A stretch of 64,000 nt of DNA, from positions 35,677 to 99,676 of the forward strand of contig NW_006768806.1 of the NCBI RefSeq assembly GCF_000204055.1. The letters run 5' to 3'. This DNA comes from Melampsora larici-populina 98AG31. Its lineage: Eukaryota; Basidiomycota; Pucciniomycetes; Pucciniales; Melampsoraceae. The notes beneath the pieces were generated by a model, which was given only the letters and a program-made list of their open reading frames with translations, was not told the DNA's origin and did not search any database. This document shows, piece after piece, positions 33,487 through 45,556 of the stretch. The translations under genes and the position numbers were made by a program. How positions within the stretch are numbered: position 1 is the stretch's first letter; each line of letters begins with the position of its first letter.

Positions 33487-34698
33487 ACGCAGGTGATAAC
33501 TGAAGCTGGTCTAGAGCTTTTATGGCTAAAATGATGGAGTACTTTGGATGTCCCAATTCAGATCCAACAGTTCTTCAAAGTGATAATCAAGGAGGAATTC
33601 ATCTAACCAATAAATCAATTTTTCATGGTTGAACAAAACATATTGAAATTCAATATCATTGGATACAAGAAATGAAAGAAAATGACGTTTACAAGCGCAA
33701 CACTGTAAATCTGTGACAGAACACAGACCTAGAGAACAAGGATGACAGAGAGAATAATACTTTCAAATCGATTTCCTTGATGGGAACAACAAGCACATTC
33801 TAACAAAGCTAACCTTTATAAAGGTTAAAGAAAAACTCTTCAGCCTTGTGCTGACAGGCAACGGCTGAACAAAGAAATACCAAGTTCTAAACTCGAGGTA
33901 GACAGACCTAGAGAACAAGGATGACAGAGAGAATAATACTTTCAAATCGATTTCCTTGATGGGAACAACAAGCACATTCTAACAAAGCTAACCTTTATAA
34001 AGGTTAAAGAAAAACTCTTCAGCCTTGTGCTGACAGGCAACAGCTGAACAAAGAAATGCCAAGTTCTAAACTCAAGGTAGACAGACCTAGAGAACAAGGA
34101 TGATACAGAGAATAATACTAGAGTAGAGGAAGAGAAAGACAAAATGAACAGAAAAGGATAGGTTGGTTATAGAAGACTTCAGTATGCTTAACAAGATATG
34201 AAGAATAATGAATTGATAATTGATTTTAATCTTACCTTTCAAATCAATTTCCTCAATGGGGAAAAAGACTTGAAAGGAGACAGAGAAGAGTTAATAAGAA
34301 AAACACACAGCATGAAAATTTTCTTCAGCGCAACATGAAACATATCCAATGTTTAATGAATCCCAATGTGGACAAAGACTTCTAACAATCTTCTTAACAG
34401 TTTAATTGAATAAATCCCAATCCGGCCATCTTCTTCTAACATCCTCCTTGTAACTACTCCACAACCTGACAGTTCACTTCATTTTAATTGATTAATTTAA
34501 AGACATTCAGTTCTTTCATCCTTGATGGTTTTGACAACTTACCCCAAGAATGAAATTCTCCAACAAGAAATTGTGAAAAATGGGGATTTGATTTTGGAAC
34601 ACTGTCCTTATTCTGAAATGGTAGCTGATTTATTGACTAAAGCTTTAGCACAACAACAATTTATCAGACTTAGAAGTACATTAGGTGTTAAAATATGA
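33487..34698 (+). pseudogene. Copia retrotransposon RNase H, 3' end of pol, interrupted
   Basis: Left part 33487-33673: VITEAGLELLWLK, then DNQGGIHLTNKS (RNase H Asp) and TKHIEIQYHWIQEM, matching the C-terminal Ty1/Copia RNase H. It contains an in-frame TGA at 33532-33534 (Arg expected after WLK) and a frameshift before DNQGG. Right part 34563-34698: LILEHCPYSEMVADLLTKAL ... LRSTLGVKI then stop. Between them is an 889-bp insertion flanked by the 9-bp direct repeat ACAAGAAAT. Only the last portion of pol remains; upstream RT and integrase are absent from this window. Confidence 0.85.
33674..34562. mobile_element. 889-bp insertion in the Copia RNase H region
   Basis: Flanked by ACAAGAAAT at 33665-33673 and 34563-34571. 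It contains 2.3 tandem copies of a 179-bp unit starting CAGACCTAGAGAACAAGG at 33724, 33903 and 34082. No terminal inverted repeats were recognised. A 9-bp duplication would suit a Mutator-like non-autonomous element, but that is inference. Confidence 0.6.
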
Positions 34699-34710
34699 CT
34701 GACAAGATCT

Positions 34711-35530
34711 TGAGGGGGTGTGTTGAAAGAAATTATTGAATTGAATTACGGATGGTCAAGAATTTATCTGTCACATTTTGTAGTTGACTGATGATTCAAG
34801 TTATCTTTTCAATCAAATCAATTTTCAAAAACTCATCATCATGGTGGATTTTATTCAACAAAGTATCTTCTCAAGGCTATAGTATGAGAAGTATCTTCAA
34901 GGACTAGTTGTGCGGTGACATGTGAAAGTCAAGAGTGTTTTGATTAAGTTGGAAAGTGATCTCAAGTGTTTATGTGGGATAGTGTGTTGTTGGTTCTTGT
35001 TCTCAAGTTTGTGTGATTTTCTTCTATACCAGCTACTGTCTACCTTTGGATTCCTTTCTCCTTCTTGTCAAAGGAATTTATCTGAAGGTAATGTATATCT
35101 TTCTCTCTGCAGTAGTCTACAATTGTTTACTAAGCTTCATTTTATCTTGATCACAATTCATTTCTTCTGTTACTGTGTTAGTGTTTATTTGTCATCTTTG
35201 TCAGGTTTGTGAGCTTTGTAATCTTGTCTCATCCTCAGCTCTGTGCCTTGTCAGCACTAAAAGCTGAATCAATTGTGCACCTTTCAAAAGGTGTGTAGTG
35301 TATGTGCTTCTGGTTGATTGAATTTATCTGATGTCTTTATTTGTCATCTTTTTCAGGTTTTTGAGCTTTGTGCTCTTGTCTTGTCCTCAGCTCTGTGCCT
35401 TGTCAGCACTAAAAGCTGAATCAATTGTCACCTTTACAAAGTTTTGTGAACTTTGTGCTCTTGTCTTGTCCTCAGCTCTGTGCCTTGTCAGCACTAAAAG
35501 CTGAATCAATTGTTCACCTTTAAAAAGGGT
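34711..35530 (+). repeat. Copia polypurine tract and probable 3' LTR
   Basis: TTGAGGGGGTG just after the pol stop is a typical Copia polypurine tract; TGTTGAAAG at 34721 is the likely LTR start. Three copies of a block with CTCAGCTCTGTGCCTTGTC and AGCACTAAAAGCTGAATCAA occur between 35191 and 35526 (spacings about 150 and 90 bp). The LTR end was not located, so the right limit is provisional. Confidence 0.55.
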
Positions 35531-37230
35531 TTGGCCCTGGATCATTTTGTCATTCAGTCGAAATCTGACAGGATAAGGTAGGTTTTGACAATGCTGGTGG
35601 GGACTGTACCAAGGTGGCGGAAACATGTAGTGGAGGGGTAAGAGTGTTGAATCTTGAGATATATGTGTGTTAGTCTTTGTAGGGTGGTAGGGTTGTGTGA
35701 AGTGTACAAGATTGAATTGAAGTGTGATGTGGTTTTTTCACTGATCAGGGGCAGGATTTTGTGACATGTTGTGATGTTACAAGACTGGTGTGGTGTATTT
35801 GGTGGGGATGTGTGGCTGGTCTTGGTGGTCTTGGTCCCTTTAAGGAGAAAGTTTGACTTAGCCCAATTTGAGACCACCCAAGGAGCTTCTGTAAGGGTTA
35901 GTACATCATGGCTTTACACAGGTCACACTAAATTGTATAGATGAATCATCTGGCTCCACATCAGGTTCCCTTTTTCCTCACAAACCCTGACCGGAGCTAG
36001 GTATGTGATCCTTTTAGTTCCTTTTACTCTCTTACCTTTCACTTCTTTGATGTTGTTCTGATCATTGTGGTTATTCCTGACAAATCCTTACCGGAGCTAG
36101 CTAGTATATGGTAATATGACCGAGTTCTAGAATAGCTTTTGGTGGTTGTGTGCCCTTGTGCAAATTGAGTTTGAACTTAGTGAAGGTTCTCCTGTAAGAT
36201 CCTTGCAGCTTCTCAGGATGATGTTACTTCTTGGCAGATGCTGTCAAAGGATATTGGGTCATACATATGGCTGTGTGACCCTGTGGTATAGGGTACATCC
36301 TTACATGTACACGAGAAGCTTCTCAAGATGATGTTGAATGACATTGGGACATACATACGTCTGTATGACCCTATGGTATAGGGTACATACTTACATGTAC
36401 CAGTGTTTTGATCAATGCTTTAGTGGTTTCAATTTTGGAAGAGTATTCACCAAAAGAAAATTGGAAATAATCTGCTTGCCAGCAGGGGTGGAGGAATGTT
36501 TGCTAAAACTAGAATGTTGGATTTGAGTGCCTCCTCAAGATAAGACTTGACTCCAGCAAGCATGGCATGATACTTAGGGAAAAGTTGGTTGCTGTGTGAA
36601 GTACATGAATGAATTTTGTGGTGAAGAGACCTCTTAAGCTTAACATACTTGCAAATGACAAGCAAGCCGGTATGTAGGTGCATTTGCCTCAGACAGCTTG
36701 GTTAGTGATTAGAAATCCTGTATGAGGAAGGATGTTAGATGTCAGATAACCTTGTGTGAGAAGATGATAAATGAGTACTCACTTGTAGTACCTTGATTGG
36801 CTTACTGACCTGCTTCCATTGGTCAGGTGTGATATAGGCTTTAACAATTCCACAAGGTCAATTTTCATCAGGATTGCTAGGTGCCAGTGCGGGGTTTGAT
36901 TGCTTGTGATTTTTTCCTTTTGCAAGCTCCTTCTGATGGTCTTTGAGCATAGTGTCAATCACCTAGGATGATTGGTTTGTATGTGTGTATTAGTGACTTT
37001 GATTTCCAAAGGAGATAGAAGGACAAAAGACACGCCTCACAAGCATTGTACAACCTTTCCCAGCATTGAAGTTTGATGTGCCATCAAATGCCATAGCCCA
37101 GGATTGGTTGAGGAAAACTCACATCCATGCTTTTTCAATTAGCTTCAAATACTTGTAACATGCAGGACAATCCTCCTACGCTGTGGGCAATATCATCAAG
37201 TCATGAGAAACATTGATTAGCAAGAGTTAT
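35531..37230. other. no confident gene; short tandem repeat
   Basis: A repeat of about 110 bp occurs at 36208 and 36318 (marker GCTTCTCA-GATGATGTT, then CATACAT and GACCCT-TGGTATAGGGTACAT). AACCCTGACCGGAGCTAGGTA-type words recur at 35983 and 36086. Fragments on the minus strand between 36450 and 37230 may be the decayed C-terminus of the hAT gene to the right, but no motif confirms it. Confidence 0.4.
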
Positions 37231-37249
37231 ATATACATATCAGACATCA

Positions 37250-40055
37250 GAGATCAAACTTACTTTGAGAGTCAATTCATAAACTGCATTAGCTTCATTA
37301 TGATTAGTTGTTGGATGTTCAATATTGGGTAAGGGGTCAAATGGTCTATGCTTGGTACCATTTATGGCCAACTTCCTTTCCTGGTATGTTGCTAAGAGTA
37401 GTTTTGTTCTCTTCAGGTTCTGAGACTGTACCATTGTCTTCATCAGCTCAAGATTCTTAAGCCTCAGTGGGTTGAGGATCTTCATCTTCTTTGGTGATCA
37501 TGGTTATTCTATGATCATTGAGTGGCAATTCACCAAGAATGGTTGACTTAACAAGTGGTGGTGGTGGAGCTTCAATACCCAGAGCTTGCAGTCCACCATT
37601 GACTGGCGCATTGCTCTCAATCAGTACTCTCATCAAATTCAAAGTCTTCACATTCAGCCTCAGCTATTTTTTGAAATCAAGCTTGCATGGCTTGAGCACA
37701 TGTATCATTATTACTTCCTGAATCATGTGTCTGAGAAACCATGTATTATTGATGTGTTAGTTCATTTAATTAAAAAATATATTTTGGAATAAACAGATGA
37801 AAATGCCTATCTTGGAATATAACTTCTGTTTTACAAAGAAATTGATCAAAGGCTTGGCTAACCACTTGCCTTTGTGGTGCCAAGCAATCATTTTCATGCA
37901 AAGATGACAGGTGACAAACTGCCACTCTGTGTTGATATACATCACGGATGCTGATATGAATCGATATTGATTATGAGGAGAAGTCCAGGTGTCCAGGATT
38001 ATGCTGAATTTATTGTCAAGAGCCTACATTGATGGGAAAAGTGAGTGAAAAAAAGAAACAAATGAATCAAAATATGAAGATAGAGGTTTGAAAGATTAAA
38101 TGAAGGGTTGGATCAAAATAACAAATGAGATTAAAATAAAAAATGAAAGGAGGAAGGCCAAAAGGTTAGCGTGAGGACTTGCATATTGGAAGCAGGCCTG
38201 CAGGGTCTTGTCTTCAATTTGTAAGAGCATCCACTATTGTCTTGGTAAATTGCCTCAGTGTGGTAAATTTTACTGTACCAAGGCTCAAAATCCCCAATCG
38301 TGTCAAAAACACACATCAGTACCTATGGAATCAGTAGAAAATTGGTAGAGGTTGAGTCAATTTACTGGACCTCTACCAAATTGGTATCTGAAAATTTACT
38401 GGACTGCTGAGCCAAACATCACACCACAACTCAAAAATCAAAGTTTTCACTACACCTCTCCTCTCCTGCCCTTGATCATCATATACTATAATTTCCATCC
38501 CAAGTCTCAACATAACTATCAACATCCTCTTTCCCTTTGTACCTACCATGTCTTGATAGTGTTTCATTTTCTTTCAAATTGTTTGTTTCCGTTTTGAAAT
38601 CATCTGTTTTTAAATCATATTTTTGCAACGTTTGTTCTCAAGTCAACCGTTTTCAAGTCGATTGCTATCAAGTTGATATTTTTTAGATTGATGGTTTTTA
38701 GAATGATCAAAGAGAAACAACAAAAATTCTACTCAATCACTTGCAATTTGCAGTTTTTGCAGAAGGAACCTGAATGCACGATAGCGGGAAATAGTCTTTT
38801 CTGTATGGTAAATACTGTACAGAATGGTATTTACTGATATGATAGAGGATTTCCACTAATCTGTATCTAAAGATACTTTAAGTTACACAGTATGTACTGC
38901 TAATTTACTGAACCTTTGCTGAGCAATAGTGGATGCTCTAACCAAGGCTGGAAGGTGTGGATGGCCCACAATCCAACCATTTGATTCAAGACTGGGTTGG
39001 AAAACTTTTTGAACTTCTGAACAAAGGATTCCACCAAGGGCTGGACTGCTTTCTCTTGCTCTTTGCATCTCTAAAACATTTTGGGAAGAAGCACACAATC
39101 TTCTGCAATAGCCCAGTCCCGTTCTTTGCAGTCAGTTTTCCCAGCATTACCGTCTTGGTTGGAACATGGGCATAAAGATTTGAATGTGAACCAATGGGAT
39201 ACCCAGCATGGAAGCCACAATAGTTACATGGCCAGGAGTTGCAAGGTCCCTCTCTGAACCAGATATCAATGTTTTTCAGTTTTCTCAAAGATCACATTCA
39301 AAGAAGGAAGCTTGATCAGTGAATAAAATCACTTACATCTCTTCCACCACGTTTAGGGACTGGTTCAAAACAGTCTTTGATGTTATCATAAGGAGCATCT
39401 TCTTCATTTTCAATGTCTTTTTCTTCAAACCTATTTTTTTGACTTCCTTCTTACGCTTCTTAGCCACTTGTTGGACTTTGGAATGTTTGTCATTGGAGTA
39501 TTGGGTCAAGTTGACCTCAATTTTTTTGCTTTGAAGAGCAAGGCAAGCTCTGAGACTGTTGTGCACAATAATACCATGATATTCAATAGTCATTAATGGT
39601 ACCTTGTTGTCCTATTGATGAGCAATTTCAATACTTACCTTAGTATTGTTGACTTGACTTGTGGTAGTGGATCTTGATTTTGAGGTGGTGGCTTTTGATT
39701 TTGAGGTGGTGGCTCTTAAGGTAGTGGCTGGTGAGCTAGCTGCCTTGGCCTCTGATTTCTTTGAGCAATTACCCTGGTTGAGAGTTGTTATGTCTGACTC
39801 ACCCTCAAAGTCTACTTGAGAATGCTTGGAAGCCTTCTTGGGAGCCTGGACTTTGCACTTGGCTTGGGATTTGCTTTGAACAGCCTTCCAAGAATCAGTT
39901 GGAGGGATTACAATTGAAGACAGATGGCAGAGTGGGGACGGGTAGATTGGGCACTTTGACAGGGAGTTGGTTGCATTGGTAGTTGAGAAGAAGGGGATTG
40001 GAGAGGTGAGGCAGGGGTTGGACTTTCTCCATTGTGATCAGAACAGGAAGACATA
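37250..40055 (-). pseudogene. hAT-1 transposase, decayed, interrupted by a MITE
   Basis: Minus-strand gene with start near 40053 (MSSCSDHNGESP), a Ser/Lys/Thr-rich N-terminus (TTSKSKATTSKSRST) and a frameshift near 39920. A BED-type zinc-finger-like segment follows (CNYCGFHAGYPIGSHSNLYAH, about 39200). Then comes WAIHTFQPW, which continues after the MITE as LQIEDKTLQACFQYASP (38210). The RNase H core is ILDTWTSPHNQYRF ... HHKGKWLAKPL (37820-38000). Beyond 37790 the frame is poor (an acidic stretch near 37450). The QPW ... DTWTSP ... HxG order is that of hAT transposases. TIRs were not found; the 5' side is cut by or adjacent to the hAT-2 element at 40297. Confidence 0.7.
38225..38938. mobile_element. 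PIF/Harbinger-type MITE in the hAT-1 gene
   Basis: Terminal inverted repeat GAGCATCCACTATTG at 38225 and its complement ending at 38938, flanked by TAA at 38222-38224 and 38939-38941. TIRs beginning GAGCATC and 3-bp TWA duplications are typical of PIF/Harbinger MITEs. Removing the element and one TAA restores the hAT reading frame across the junction (FQPW to LQIED on the minus strand). It has no transposase ORF. Confidence 0.88.
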
Positions 40056-40296
40056 GGGTATTCCTGCAAAGTAAGGAAGAAGTAGGAGAACAAATAATGG
40101 ATTACACAGAAAGAGTGTGTCAATGGAAAAGACTTCACAAGATCAAAGTTGAAATCACCTCACCATACCAAAGTCATCAAAGCTATCCAACCACAGGTTG
40201 GCCCAATCAGGAAAATAGGGGAGGGATTGGTTGGTCCACATGCTTGCTGGTTGCATTTTGAAGGAAAGGTGACACCTGCCGGATTGTTTGGTGTGT

Positions 40297-43200
40297 CAGA
40301 GCAATACCCGAACCGCTCCGCTCCAAATAGCGGAATTGGAGCGGTTTTGGCGCGATTTTTGGACCCGCTAGGAGGTCCGCACTTGCTAGCGGGGCCCGCG
40401 CACCGAAGCCAACACCCGGGTTTATTGGTAGCGGAGCGACCACAACGAAATCCGCAGGGAGCCCGGGTTATCTGATATATAGCGCAGGTATATACAGACC
40501 ATGGATGGAGGGCTCAGACTCACTCCACCCCTTCACTCACTAGTTCCATTTCAATCTGATTCGATGCCTCACGCCACCGTTCCCAGGATCATGTGTTCAA
40601 TTGATCCTGGATTCATCACCTCCCCACCACAGATGGAACACAACCCCTGGATGAGGGTTCGAGGGCCTGCCTGTGGTCCACCCGAGTTCCAAATACTCTA
40701 TATATTGATGATATTCTGGTAAGTTCCTTTCGACCTTCCCACTCAAATCATAAAGAACTCTCACTGACTGATACCTTTTTCGATTCAATATCATTCTAAA
40801 TCCCGTCTCGATGGCCATCACCAAATCAACTTCCCAATCTCAAACGTCGTCCAAAAGCGCTGGACTTCAAGTTCCAAGTGTCACCAGTTCTAGAACGCTC
40901 AGACCACCCAGCCCTGCTCGATTGCAGCCGGGCTTTGTGGCGACTCCTAACGACTTGCGTACCACAATCATCCTGCCTTCCAGCTCAGAGGGCAACCTCG
41001 GTTCGCCTGGTACTCTTCTTGATCGGTCCGCATCACCTCGACCACCTGTTATAAAACAAAAGAAAGGTAGCAAAGGCACATTCACATACAAACCTAATGG
41101 CCAAGGAAAAGTAAGTAGCTTCCTTCTCAGTATGATGATACGAAATCATTTGACTGACCGCATGGTTTGCTTTTTAGGCTCGCTCATCAACCAGCAAGCG
41201 AGCCCGATCACCATCCGGAAGCTCTAGAGGTAACTCAGCCTCACCCTGACCAAAGAAGAAGTCAAAAGACAGTGTAAGTCTTTTGATCACTTCATATGTC
41301 CTTCTTACGAACGTACTCACCTCTGATCCTTTTCATATAGGTCTACAAGGTACCTCGCAATGTTGACTTGTCTCAAGGCTCTGATATCAAGATAGTCGGG
41401 ACCAACAATGGACCAGGATATATGGAGGTTCAAAGTGCTTGTGTGCAGGAACTTCTCAAGTTCTATGAACCTCCAGTGGTAAGCCTTCTTTCTTGTGTTC
41501 AATCTTTCAAAACTGTACCCTGACTTGTTCCTTGATCTGATGCGATTATCTAGGGTCGAAGTTACAAGTGTCATTGGTGCAAGCAGTCGTTCTTGCGTCA
41601 CAACTCTTCCTACTGGAATTTATGGGGTCACCGCGATGGCAACGAGAAACGACCTGTGTGTACCATGTGCCATAAAGCGATTCGAGCTGGTTTCAAGCTC
41701 CCACCATCCTACCATGAACAGATGGAACTCAAAAAGAAGAAGAAATCGATCTTGGACGCCTTCCTTAGTGGACCCGTATTTTCTGTTGATTTATTGAATA
41801 TGATCCTTGTGATCTGGATTGTACGGCATGCGCTCCCATGGATATGATTGCACGACCCGGCTTTGCGTGCCGCTTTCTATTCCGTCAATTGTAGTGCGGT
41901 TATTCAATCAACTGCTTGGGCCACCAAGCAGTCTGTCCAACTCCATGTGTCCTTACATCAAAAGGCCATCAATACTCTTAAGGTAAGTAGATCATTCCAT
42001 CTTATATAATATGACTAACACGAGCTGATCCTGTTTCATCAAACTTATGATAGCAAAACAAAGGGAAGTTTTGTTTGATTCACGATGTTTGGACAACAAA
42101 AGGGAATTGCTATGCCTTCGTCGGGGCAACAGCAAATTATATCAGTGATGATTGGGAATATAAATCGACCCATCTCACCCTCAAGATGGTGGGATGGCGT
42201 CATTTTGGGGTTTTGCTTGCCAGACCAATTGGTCGGTTCTTAGTCCGAGATGGACTTCATAAAAAGATAAGTAATCTTTTGTTTTCTTCTTGATCTTTAT
42301 ATTCTTTTCACTCAATCAATTGCTTACCTATTTTTAAATCTTGATTACCTCTTAGCGCAGACAACCGACAGTGGAGGAAATAACACCACGATGGCCTCCG
42401 AACTCAAGGCAATGTTTGCAGCCGCTGATGATCCGGTACACTGGCAGAGCCGAACTCATCACGTGTGATGTTACGCTCATAAACTAAATCTTGTTGTGGG
42501 GCACGGACTCAAAGCCCTCGGTCAGAAGGTAGGTGGTTCCAAGCCATCTATACCTCATGGGATATCTCTTCCTATCCCAGGTCTGGAGATCAACGATGGC
42601 GAAGATTGTGTCGACTTTCATGATTCTGATACCAAATCCGAGGATGACCATGGATTACCTGAGCAACCGGACCGTGTCGATGATGAAGATAGTCATCAAG
42701 ATGGAGAAGAGGAAGAGTACCTTTTAGATGAACATGACGTAGTTGCAGTGGCGCTTCACAAGGTCAGTCTTTGCAAACTTGTTTGGTTATTGTTTTCATG
42801 AAAACTAATATTCCATCGTGTTTGCAGGTGGACACTGTCTCAGGTCAGATTGCGAGCAGCGCCGCCCGTCGAAATGACTTCAAGACATGTGCCATTTGTT
42901 TGGGATACAAGGGGCACATGTTGAAAAGGCCTTGCAAGACATGTTGGAATAGTCACTATGAAAGTCGCAAGCTGGCATGTGAGGCACAGGAGGTGAGTTC
43001 AATCTTATATATTATATTTTCTCATTCTTTTATATATCTTGCTTTATTTTTTCTTACTCTCCATTCTCTTTCTAGGTTATCAACTCGATGATTGCGGCAG
43101 ACCAAAAGGCCTATTTTTTCAAAGGTGTCACGATATTGGCTTCAGAGTGGCATGCCGTTGAGTTGGTGAACAAAGTTCTCAAGGTTTGTTCATTTCCTTT

Positions 43201-44451
43201 ATCTCTCATTTTTTATTATTGTCAATACTAATTTCACCTCTATCATGTAGACTTTTGTTGATGCAACCGCTTGAGTAGAGGGTGATGGGCCTACTGGCTG
43301 CATCCTCTTGGCTGAATATAAGCGGGTCATTAACAAACTCAAGCAACACCAAGCCAAAGCATCCATCTTTGCAAGTCTTGATCACGCCATCGAGGTAATG
43401 ATCAAGTGGCTGACCGATTACCGAGAAGAGGCTGCCAACTCTGATGCCATAGTCTTCGCCACGATACTCAACCCGCGCTTCCGAGGCAAATTCTTCAACC
43501 TTGACTATTCCGATCATGAAGTCTCATCACAGCTGATTATTGAGAACGCATTCAACTCCGTTGTGGACAAAAAGAAGATCCACGAACCAACTCCACCACC
43601 TGAGGATGACAATGAGACTGCCAATGCCGACGAATTTGATGTTTTTGGAACATCAGACAAAGGGCCAACTCTGACTTCAACTTCAGAGATCGACAAATAT
43701 TTACAAGGTAAATATCCAATCGGAAGAGACCAAACTCCTCTACAATGGTGGAAGGTATGTTAATTCTTCTTCCTCATTTTCTTTCTTTCAGTCCTGACTA
43801 ACATTGGATCTCATCTACAGGAACACAAAAGTCATTTCCCTATCCTAGCAGAGCTTGCCCATGATTACTTATTGATTTTGGCTACTTCATGTGCATGCAA
43901 GCGGACATTTTCAGCCGCGGACGATGTGTGTACCCCATCAAGAGGTAGTATGTTACCCAAAACTATGGAGCGCCTTGTTGGCTCCCAAGCGTGGTTGAAG
44001 GAGGGAATGGTTCCTGTTGGAGTATTTGAAGAAGCTGCCCGAGCGCTTCAAGCCCATGTTGAAGCTATGGCAAAGTCTAAGAAACCCCAATAGATACTGT
44101 TCTCTTTTACTGTTATCTTTTTCTCACTCTACAAAAACGTTTGGTTTTGGTTTTATACTTTTTTTTCCCCAACGTCTCATAACTTTTCCCGATTCTCTTT
44201 TATGTTTTAAAGACACATTATCATACATGATATGGAATACATACACAATTAAGTTTCTTGCCTTCTGACTCCAACCTGACCAATGCGCTATATATTGGAC
44301 AAAAAGCAAATTCTTTGCTTCGATACTTTGTAAGTTTTTTTACCTCAAAAGTAGCAATGCCATAGGGGAGTGAGCCATAGCGCCGACTCCGCAGCGCAAT
44401 GAAATTGGGTTTATTTTCATTGCGTTTTGGAGCAGTTCGGGTATTGGTCAG
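40297..44451 (+). mobile_element. hAT-2 transposon, full length
   Basis: Ends CAGAGCAATACCCGAACCGC at the left and, inverted, CTGACCAATACCCGAACTGC at the right, so TIRs are about 23 bp with mismatches. Flanks TGGTGTGT and AGGGGTGA match at 5 of 8 positions, a possible eroded 8-bp duplication. The 5' subterminal region (40320-40460) is GC-rich with repeated AGCGGA/TCCGC words. It contains one transposase gene. Confidence 0.8.
40811..44093 (+). pseudogene. hAT-2 transposase, four in-frame TGA codons
   Basis: Spliced gene from MAITKSTSQ (40811) to KSKKPQ (44093), about ten exons with introns at 41113, 41277, 41480, 41986, 42270, 42761, 42993, 43185 and 43755 or thereabouts. Ser-rich N-terminus, then a BED-type zinc finger (YKCHWCKQSF ... 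VCTMCHKA). The catalytic core is IHDVWTTKGNCYAFVG with DDWEYKSTHL, AQTTDSGGNN, and HV-x-CYAHKLNLVV. The C-terminal hAT dimerisation block is LATSCACKRTFSAADDVC ... TMERLVGSQAWL. In-frame TGA at 41247-41249, 41845-41847, 42466-42468 and 43272-43274; the third falls where hAT proteins have Arg (H-R-C-A-H-LNL). Otherwise the frame is complete, so a single mutational process probably inactivated it. Confidence 0.9.
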
Positions 44452-44455
44452 AGGG

Positions 44456-45550
44456 GTGAGACGTTACTATTGACACTAGAAGACAATCAAGATGGTGTAA
44501 TTAGTTCAGAGATTGCCATTGTGCCAAGACAACACCACGGAACCCTGTATTGCTCCACTAGTAGTCGAATTGAAGGGGACAAGGAGAACGAATACTAGTG
44601 GAGTTCCCCTGTTAACAGCCGCGCTCAGAGACGACTTGTTAAACCCGACCTCAAACAAGTCCTCCGGAGAAATTTTTTTGAAATTCACCACCGCAACTTA
44701 GCCAAATCCTGCTTAAGACCCCCTACAGGTCAGCACCGCATGTAACATCGGGTTTGTACCCGATAACTGCTCATATGGGCCTGTCACCAATCGGCCTAGC
44801 TTCGGCCTTGTTCTTGCTCAGCAAACTTCTCAGCAAACTTCGCTCACACTTTCACAAAATCTCAATAAATTTCTCACATCTCACCATCAAATCATCAAGT
44901 TCAAAGAATGTATGTATAAATCGTGTTGTTGAAATGTATCTATCTAAAATGAAGTCTGTCGAAACAAAAGAAAATGTATTTGGGGGAACACGCCGCCAAG
45001 GAAAGGACATCTTATAGTTCTTAAAGAGTATCTTGAGGTTCAACAAAGAACAGCCAATTTACATAAGGGGTTTCTTTATCAAGCCAACCTCTACAGATTC
45101 TGATGGTCTACTTTGGAGTCAGACAGGCAAAAACAGATAGCAGAGTTGCACGACTTTATGTGTCGATCAAAAGTGTGGATGGAAACTTCTCAGCGTTATG
45201 TACAAGTTACAATGAAATAAGCTGTCGATCTGATTGTTTTTGTGCTGCAAAAGCAAAAATGATCTGAATGAGTTTTGAATCCAAATCAAAGATAAACAAA
45301 AACTTCGTTACGTGAAAGTGACAACCACACGGCATCTCACTTTGTCTGAAATGTGAATGGTTCTGATGAATTGCTCCTTCGATTTGTTTTTAGATCGGTT
45401 ACGGATTGCATCACCGGTGGATTACATACGACTAATTTCAAGTTCAAAAGAAACACATCTTTGGAAACAACGATTTGAGGTACTAGTTTGAACAAAAAGA
45501 ATTGTACCATAGATTGCTAAACTGATGTGACACAAGAATGGACAGGGGAA
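44456..45550. other. no confident gene
   Basis: Between hAT-2 and the minus-strand exons that follow. A stretch at 44495-44600 translates as VPRQHHGTLYCSTSSRIEGD in one frame and may be a gene relic; the family is not recognised. The rest shows no repeats or RNA genes. Confidence 0.4.
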
Positions 45551-45556
45551 GCTCAA

